DNA from: an archaeon
Lineage (GTDB): Archaea > Methanobacteriota > Methanobacteria > Methanobacteriales > Methanobacteriaceae
Assembly (NCBI GenBank): GCA_024409145.1
Contig: JAKSUF010000027.1
Span: forward strand, 1 to 11,309
Direction: 5' to 3'
DNA length: 11,309 nt
The notes below the pieces were generated by a model that was not told where the DNA came from, did no database searches, and worked only from the letters and a program-made list of their open reading frames with translations. Made by a program: the position numbers and the translations under genes. Positions 6,746 to 11,309 of the stretch are shown here, one piece after another. Every line of letters starts with the position of its first letter. Within the stretch, counting starts at the first letter, position 1.

Positions 6746-8941
6746 TTATAAACCAATATTATTTCTAATATATTCTCTAATGTTTACAAGTTCTTCAAAA
6801 TCATAGAAGAATAGAACTTTAGGGTCTTTTGAAGCTTCAACGCTTTGTTTTGACTCAATAATAAATGTTACAAAGTTCTTTGCTAGATCTTCAATAATTT
6901 CTTCACCAGTATAGTCAGCATTAACTGTTACTACTTCTGTAACTAATACTTCAGGAACTGGTTCATCAACAATATCAGCTGTCACTTCACTAGTTACTTC
7001 TTTATTAGTATCTGTATCTTTAACAACAGTAGTTGTTACTACTTTCTTAACTGCTTTAAAGAATTTATCTCTATATAGTTTTAAGTATGATCCTTCTTGA
7101 TATACACCATTATCAAATAGATAAATCATATCAGGTGATGGTGTTTCTGTTAAAATAACTTGGCTTTCATTTAAACATAAAATGTATGCATAGTTTTTAA
7201 TTATTGTTGATAATGTTTCTTTATAATTTCTATAGTTGTTATCATTATCAAATGCATCATCAAGGTCTATAGCAAATGTAAATTTAGAATTATTATTCAA
7301 TTTATCTTCTACTGTTACATATCCTTTCTTAAATCCAAGACCATCTGTAAATGTAATATATTTATTTACTCTCTTTAAATCTCTTGGCATTAATACTTTA
7401 GCTATCAATGATAAAAGTTTTTGTTCTTTATCATTACCTTGTTTATTATTACTTGTTGCAATATATAAATCTTCAGTATCATAAATTATATCATCTGTAT
7501 AGAAGTTAGTTACTTTTAATTCATATCCTTCTTTATGTTCTTTTAATGTATAAAGTTTTCTTCCTGCATTATCTTTATAAACATAAACATTAAATCCTTC
7601 TTCAAGTTTAACTTCAGGACTTACTTCAAGATATTTTTTAATTACTTTAACTGCTTCATCTATTTCTAAATAATCATCTAGATCAACATCAATTGCTGTT
7701 AAGACTCCAGTAGTATAAATATATTTTGTAACTAAATCATATTCTTTATTAAACCATTTCATTTTATATGAATATAAATCTATAGGTAAGTTATCACTTG
7801 TGATATCACTACCTGCAAATGTTCCAGTAAATTTCATCGCTTGATCAACAACTTCTCTTGTTGATAAGAATGGAATAACTGTATCTTTTGTCATAACGAA
7901 AACATTTTGTGAATATGAATTATTTGCTTTAGCCATTTCTAAATAACTCATTGTACTTTGTTTCATTACTTCTCTTACTGTGTTTTCTAAAACATCAGTA
8001 ATCTTTTTGATATTAGAGATTGATAATTTATCCATTGTGTCTAAACTTAATCCATCATACATACTGTTTGCTTTACTTACTAAAGTAATAGCTGGAATAT
8101 TGTTTGATGTATAAATATTTTGTACACCTTCTGGACTATATGTAATTTCTAAATCATCTTTCATAATACGTTTAGCATATTCGCCTAAGATTTCTGAAAC
8201 AACTGTGTGTTTTAAATCACTTGTTATTGCTTTTAATCCTGATGTTGTATTGATACCTATTTTATTAACATCAACGATACCAATGATCTTATCTTTTTGA
8301 ATACCTAAATTACTTAAGTTAGTAATTAAATATCTAACTCCTCTATAATCATCATATGTTGCACTAGTAAATGCTAATACAACAGTTGTATCTGTCTTTT
8401 CACCTTTGATAGCATTTGCAAGTTCTATAAGAGCTGCTGTACCTGCAGCATTATCATTAGCACCAACAGTACCATTCATACTATCATAATGTGTTGTTAA
8501 AACTAAGACATCACCATTGTCCATATCAACTGATGCTTTTTTAATTGCAATTACATTTCTTGCAAAGTTAGTACCATCATATGGAGATATTTCAAAACCA
8601 TCAAGACTAGATTCAAAACCAAAGTCTATCATTAAATCATTTATATACTTAGCAGTACTTACTTCATTACTACTTCCTGCTACTCTTTCATTCTTTGTAA
8701 GTTCATTTAAGTAATTTTCAATATTACTTTCACTAGCACTTTGATATGTTAATCTATTAGAAAATAATAATAACAAAACAAATGCTACAAATATTACAAT
8801 TACTAAAACTAATAAAACTTTTAATATTTTAAAACCGATACCACCTATATCATGTCTTCCAGATTTTCTGCCTGATTTCTTAGAAGAGTGATGTTTACTA
8901 GGTTTTATATCGCTTTTAAATAGATTATAATAATTATCCAT
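6746..8941 (-). CDS. Membrane-anchored M28-peptidase-like protein, probably catalytically degenerate
   Basis: A 731-residue single-pass protein: a basic N-terminus rich in His, Lys and Ser (to about 30), a transmembrane helix at about 37-61, then a large outside part. Residues about 75-325 follow the M28 aminopeptidase fold: THYDS (H151, D153) and GANDNAAGTAALIELA (D163) are the classic first metal-ligand motifs. The later positions do not hold. Where M28 enzymes have the catalytic Glu-Glu before a GS motif, this has ATYDDYRGVRYL (D197/D198). The NxDMxG Asp is replaced (DVNKIG, N226). The late YHTxxDT His is replaced (MYDGLSLDT, D296). I infer a binding or structural role rather than peptidase activity. 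Residues about 330-731 match nothing I recognise and include a Thr/Val/Glu-rich stretch (636-677). The start has AAGGGG 5 bases upstream. Confidence 0.8.
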   Translation of the reverse strand: MDNYYNLFKSDIKPSKHHSSKKSGRKSGRHDIGGIGFKILKVLLVLVIVIFVAFVLLLLFSNRLTYQSASESNIENYLNELTKNERVAGSSNEVSTAKYINDLMIDFGFESSLDGFEISPYDGTNFARNVIAIKKASVDMDNGDVLVLTTHYDSMNGTVGANDNAAGTAALIELANAIKGEKTDTTVVLAFTSATYDDYRGVRYLITNLSNLGIQKDKIIGIVDVNKIGINTTSGLKAITSDLKHTVVSEILGEYAKRIMKDDLEITYSPEGVQNIYTSNNIPAITLVSKANSMYDGLSLDTMDKLSISNIKKITDVLENTVREVMKQSTMSYLEMAKANNSYSQNVFVMTKDTVIPFLSTREVVDQAMKFTGTFAGSDITSDNLPIDLYSYKMKWFNKEYDLVTKYIYTTGVLTAIDVDLDDYLEIDEAVKVIKKYLEVSPEVKLEEGFNVYVYKDNAGRKLYTLKEHKEGYELKVTNFYTDDIIYDTEDLYIATSNNKQGNDKEQKLLSLIAKVLMPRDLKRVNKYITFTDGLGFKKGYVTVEDKLNNNSKFTFAIDLDDAFDNDNNYRNYKETLSTIIKNYAYILCLNESQVILTETPSPDMIYLFDNGVYQEGSYLKLYRDKFFKAVKKVVTTTVVKDTDTNKEVTSEVTADIVDEPVPEVLVTEVVTVNADYTGEEIIEDLAKNFVTFIIESKQSVEASKDPKVLFFYDFEELVNIREYIRNNIGL

Positions 8942-9000
8942 TGCGTCCCCTTTTAACCCTTTTTATATTTTACCTTATATTTCGTCTATTTTATAATGAA

Positions 9001-9028
9001 AGTATAGCATTTATTAAAAACAAAACAA
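9001..9028 (-). promoter_or_regulatory. Probable promoter of the M28-like gene
   Basis: On the minus strand, -10 TATACT (9001-9006) is preceded by an extended TGC. A weak -35 TTGTTT (9023-9028) lies 16 bp away. The leader would be about 53 bases. An inverted repeat AAAACC-AA-GGTTTT (9067-9080) lies upstream and might be a regulator site; this is not supported further. Confidence 0.5.
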
Positions 9029-9113
9029 CACATATTTAATTAACTTTTTGTTACGATTTTATTAAGAAAACCAAGGTTTTAACATGATAAAAATGTATTA
9101 AGTTATAATAAAA

Positions 9114-9145
9114 AAATCGAAATGATAAATTTATCATTTCGATTT
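9114..9145 (-). terminator. Intrinsic terminator of the ABC exporter gene
   Basis: A perfect 32-base palindrome (9114-9129 mirrored in 9130-9145, each arm reading AAATCGAAATGATAAA on its own strand) starts 6 bases after the stop codon. On the minus strand the stem is followed by further U residues. In RNA the centre would open to leave roughly a 14-bp stem. Confidence 0.88.
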
Positions 9146-9151
9146 ATATAA

Positions 9152-10954
9152 TTATGCTTCGTCAGCTTCATATAATTTCTTGTAATCTTCATCACAAAGA
9201 AGTTCTTCATGAGTACCACTACACTTGATATTTCCATCTTTTAAAAGGAATATCTTATCAACATCTTTAATAGTTGATAATCTATGTGCAACGATTATGA
9301 TAGTATAATCTTCTTGTAAGTTATCTATAGATTTTTGAATTTCTTTTTGAGTAATATTATCAAGAGCAGATGTTGCTTCATCAAAAATTAAAATCTTACA
9401 ATCTTTAAGAAGTGCTCTTGCTATTGCAAGTCTTTGTCTTTGACCACCACTTAAATTTAATCCGCCTTCACCAATGATACTATCAAGACCATCTGGTAAA
9501 GTTTTAATGTAATCATAAAGCATAGCTTTTTTACAAACATCAATTAGTTCATCTTCAGTAGCATCTTCTTTAACAAGTAATAAATTTTCTCTAATAGAAA
9601 TGTTAAAGATGTATGGTGTTTGAGAAATAACTGAAATAGATTTTCTAAAACTTTCTTCATCAAATTCTTCTATGTTAATATCATCAATTAAAATTCTTCC
9701 TTTACCTTCATCAACTGTATAGTTTTTTGTAAGTAAAGATAATGCTGTTGTTTTACCAGAACCAGATGCACCAACAAGTGCTACTTTTTGTTTTGGGATT
9801 ATATTAAAACTCATATTCTTAAGAATAGTTCTTTGATCATTATAACCAAATGTAACATTATCAAATGTAACTTTACCTTCTACATTATCAATATGTTTAT
9901 CACCAAATTTTTCTTTAGGATATTTTTCATCATCTTCAAATTCAAATACTCTTTCAAGAGATATTTTGTAATCATTAAATATTTGAATAAACTGTGTAAC
10001 ATTATGACCTAAAGTTTGAATTCTATTCGAATATAAATATATTGCTATTACTTCTGCTCCTGTTAATAAATTTAATCCAATAAATTTTACTCCAAGAATA
10101 ATAGCAATTACTCCAGTTGATCTATATATTAATGATACTACTCTTAATGCAGTATTTCTAAAAATAACAACCTTAGCATTTGCTTCATCACGTGCTGTAA
10201 TTTTTGCATTAATTTTTTCTTTAAATATTTCTTTTAAGTTTAGTGTTTTAACATCTCTAATTCCTCTTACGAATTCTGTAATTATACTTTTTACTTTTTC
10301 ATCAGAAGTTTTAGATTCTTTAACCAATTTCATCTTTTTATTTTCTGTTAAAATATTATATGTAATTCCTAATGCAACTGCAAAAACAAATAATAATCCA
10401 ATCCAAAAATTCAAAACAAATACAAAAGCAATAACACCAATATTAGAAATAATATTAGCAATTACTGATTCCATTTGTTGAACAGTGATAACAATATCTA
10501 ATGCATCACCATTAATTCTAGATGAAAAAGTTCCTGTTGTTATTACATCAAAATTTGAAATTTTCAATTTCATAATATTGTCTACTAAATGTTTACGAAT
10601 AGCAAACGATACTTTGTTTCTAATTTTTGTTGACCATAATATTGCGTTAATAAAGCTTAATAGCATTGAACCCAATTCGCATACTATTAGTAAAATAATA
10701 TTTACTTTAATAATATCTAAATTAAAACTTGTAATTCCATCAACAAGATTTGCTTGAATCATAGGGAATATTACTCCAAGTCCACTAACAATCAATTCAA
10801 GAATTACAAAAACTATAATTGCTATTTTTGCTTTTGCAAAAAACTTTAAACTCTTCAAAACCATTTTTTTAATTTTCTTGTTACGAATTTTCTTTTCTTC
10901 TTTTGTTAATGGTTTATCATCGTAATCTAGTTTTGGTTGATAATATCTACTCAT
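9152..10954 (-). CDS. ABC exporter half-transporter (membrane domain fused to ATPase)
   Basis: A 600-residue half-transporter of the type IV exporter fold. The N-terminal membrane domain (about 1-320) has hydrophobic helices near 42-66, 83-106, 165-205 and 270-300. The C-terminal ATPase is complete: Walker A GASGSGKT (395-402), Q-loop Q445, signature LSGGQ (501-505), Walker B ILIFDEAT (521-528) and H-loop His557. It exports an unknown substrate across the membrane and must dimerise; no partner is in the window, so a homodimer is likely. I chose the ATG at 10954 because GGAGGT precedes it by a few bases. An in-frame ATG 24 bases further upstream (10978) lacks a ribosome site and would sit at the predicted transcription start. 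Lipid, drug or peptide export cannot be told apart here. Confidence 0.93.
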   Translation of the reverse strand: MSRYYQPKLDYDDKPLTKEEKKIRNKKIKKMVLKSLKFFAKAKIAIIVFVILELIVSGLGVIFPMIQANLVDGITSFNLDIIKVNIILLIVCELGSMLLSFINAILWSTKIRNKVSFAIRKHLVDNIMKLKISNFDVITTGTFSSRINGDALDIVITVQQMESVIANIISNIGVIAFVFVLNFWIGLLFVFAVALGITYNILTENKKMKLVKESKTSDEKVKSIITEFVRGIRDVKTLNLKEIFKEKINAKITARDEANAKVVIFRNTALRVVSLIYRSTGVIAIILGVKFIGLNLLTGAEVIAIYLYSNRIQTLGHNVTQFIQIFNDYKISLERVFEFEDDEKYPKEKFGDKHIDNVEGKVTFDNVTFGYNDQRTILKNMSFNIIPKQKVALVGASGSGKTTALSLLTKNYTVDEGKGRILIDDINIEEFDEESFRKSISVISQTPYIFNISIRENLLLVKEDATEDELIDVCKKAMLYDYIKTLPDGLDSIIGEGGLNLSGGQRQRLAIARALLKDCKILIFDEATSALDNITQKEIQKSIDNLQEDYTIIIVAHRLSTIKDVDKIFLLKDGNIKCSGTHEELLCDEDYKKLYEADEA

Positions 10955-10983
10955 TTTACCTCCAAAAATTATTTTCATCTTTC

Positions 10984-11012
10984 ATTATACAAGATATGTG
11001 TCATGCAAACAA
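10984..11012 (-). promoter_or_regulatory. Promoter of the ABC exporter gene
   Basis: On the minus strand, -10 TATAAT (10984-10989) is exactly 17 bp from -35 TTGTTT (11007-11012). The -10 is a perfect match; the -35 matches only its first three bases. The start would fall near 10977, about 20 bases before the chosen ATG. The same TTGTTT is used by the M28-like gene's promoter. Confidence 0.65.
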
Positions 11013-11050
11013 TAAAATGAACTAAAATAAATATTTTTTATTTTTAGGTT

Positions 11051-11067
11051 TGATATTGTAAATATCA
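11051..11067. promoter_or_regulatory. Inverted repeat overlapping the divergent plus-strand promoter
   Basis: TGATATT-GTA-AATATCA is a perfect inverted repeat with 7-bp arms. It covers the -35 of the plus-strand promoter and lies about 39 bases from the -35 of the ABC gene's promoter. Position and symmetry fit a repressor operator acting on the plus-strand unit. I cannot match it to a known regulator's box. Confidence 0.45.
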
Positions 11068-11083
11068 CACTTTATGATATAAT
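11056..11083 (+). promoter_or_regulatory. Plus-strand promoter divergent from the ABC gene
   Basis: -35 TTGTAA (11056-11061) is 16 bp from a perfect -10 TATAAT (11078-11083) with the extended TGA element before it. Predicted start is near 11090. It is the only convincing plus-strand promoter in the window, and no reading frame follows it here. Confidence 0.65.
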
Positions 11084-11089
11084 ATATTC

Positions 11090-11161
11090 ATAACAAATCA
11101 CAAAGATCTGTTATAAATATTTAATTGGTTATTTAACCCTGTAACGGGTTAAATTTTTTTT
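11090..11161 (+). ncRNA. Candidate small structured RNA or leader, about 72 nt
   Basis: From the predicted transcription start the RNA folds at once into a hairpin: ATAACA/TGTTAT and ATC/GAT pair around an A-C mismatch with an ACAAA loop (11090-11114). An A/U-rich linker follows, then the terminator hairpin at 11131-11154 with its U-tract. There is no start codon followed by a usable frame. Promoter, 5' hairpin and terminator together look like an independent small RNA or an attenuated leader for a plus-strand gene beyond the window. I recognise no known riboswitch, T-box or tmRNA feature. Confidence 0.5.
11131..11161 (+). terminator. Strong plus-strand intrinsic terminator
   Basis: A 9-bp stem, ATTTAACCC/GGGTTAAAT (11131-11139 with 11146-11154), has a 6-nt loop TGTAAC and is followed by a run of U to 11161. 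The direction is plus: on the minus strand the stem is not followed by a U-tract. Confidence 0.8.
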
Positions 11162-11309
11162 GCAAAAATTTAGAATAACCTTATATTTTTTTCGAATAAT
11201 ATTTTATAAAATAAATATAAATATATGTATTTATAAACAATAAAAAAGTCACCATTAGATTATAATACCTTTAAAGTACTCATTAAATAAAAATAACTTT
11301 ATGTTATAA
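11162..11309. other. A/T-rich end without a gene
   Basis: No frame of useful length on either strand. AATAACC at 11174-11180 is complementary to GGTTATT just before the terminator at 11131. A TATAAT occurs at 11261-11266 on the plus strand and an overlapping one at 11259-11264 on the minus strand, neither with a good -35. No tRNA-like or repeated element is visible. Confidence 0.5.

Noticed and set aside
8054..8491. Active M28 aminopeptidase
   Set aside because: The fold motifs at the start fit, but the catalytic Glu pair and two later zinc ligands are replaced, so naming it an enzyme would overstate the evidence.
10485..10757. Plus-strand open frames inside the M28-like and ABC genes (also 7236-7484, 8517-8714, 9788-10012)
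   Set aside because: All are antisense shadows of well-supported genes, without start signals or recognisable protein features.
163..10954. Mycoplasma genetic code (UGA as Trp)
   Set aside because: The tryptophans checked are TGG and no frame needs UGA read-through.
11040..11309. Known riboswitch, T-box or plasmid origin at the right end
   Set aside because: No T-box motif, no aptamer core I recognise, and no iterons or replication gene; only the promoter and hairpins can be supported.
1..11309. CRISPR array, insertion sequence, tRNA or rRNA gene
   Set aside because: I saw no spaced direct repeats, no transposase frame or terminal inverted repeats, and no G/C-rich stretch typical of stable RNA genes in such a genome.

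Overview
The window is very AT-rich, non-repetitive bacterial DNA with seven protein genes, all read from the minus strand (right to left), and one candidate non-coding transcript on the plus strand at the right end. Shine-Dalgarno sites, sigma-A-type promoters with 16-18 bp spacers and hairpin-plus-U-tract terminators all look like Bacillota. All seven genes end in TAA, tryptophan was TGG wherever I checked it, and no frame is broken by UGA, so the standard bacterial code fits better than the Mycoplasma code. A secreted protein with three SLH repeats implies a single-membrane cell wall. I infer an AT-rich, probably uncultured Bacillota lineage of the kind common in animal guts. Species cannot be named from the sequence.

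Layout from left to right: an AT-rich end without a gene (1-129); a terminator; smpB (trans-translation factor); a secreted SLH-anchored predicted metallopeptidase; fmt (methionyl-tRNA formyltransferase) with its own promoter, probably co-transcribed with the SLH gene; two tandem, full-length paralogous cytosolic proteins carrying HExxH...EGxxE zinc-peptidase signatures, each with its own terminator and promoter; a membrane-anchored M28-peptidase-like protein whose catalytic and zinc positions are largely replaced; a half-size ABC exporter; and a 331-base non-coding end with a promoter divergent from the ABC gene, an inverted repeat, and a two-hairpin RNA of about 70 nt ending in a strong terminator.

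Most genes are single transcription units: hairpin terminators lie after six of the seven, and recognisable promoters lie before five. smpB and fmt are housekeeping translation genes. The other five are accessory or envelope genes with an unusual weight of protease-like folds: one extracellular SLH protein, two cytosolic paralogues and one degenerate M28 ectodomain. Nothing in the sequence proves that these act together.

The best candidates for something undescribed are the tandem zincin paralogues (3488-6541), the M28-like pseudoenzyme with its roughly 390-residue unassigned extension (6746-8941), and the small structured plus-strand RNA (about 11090-11161).
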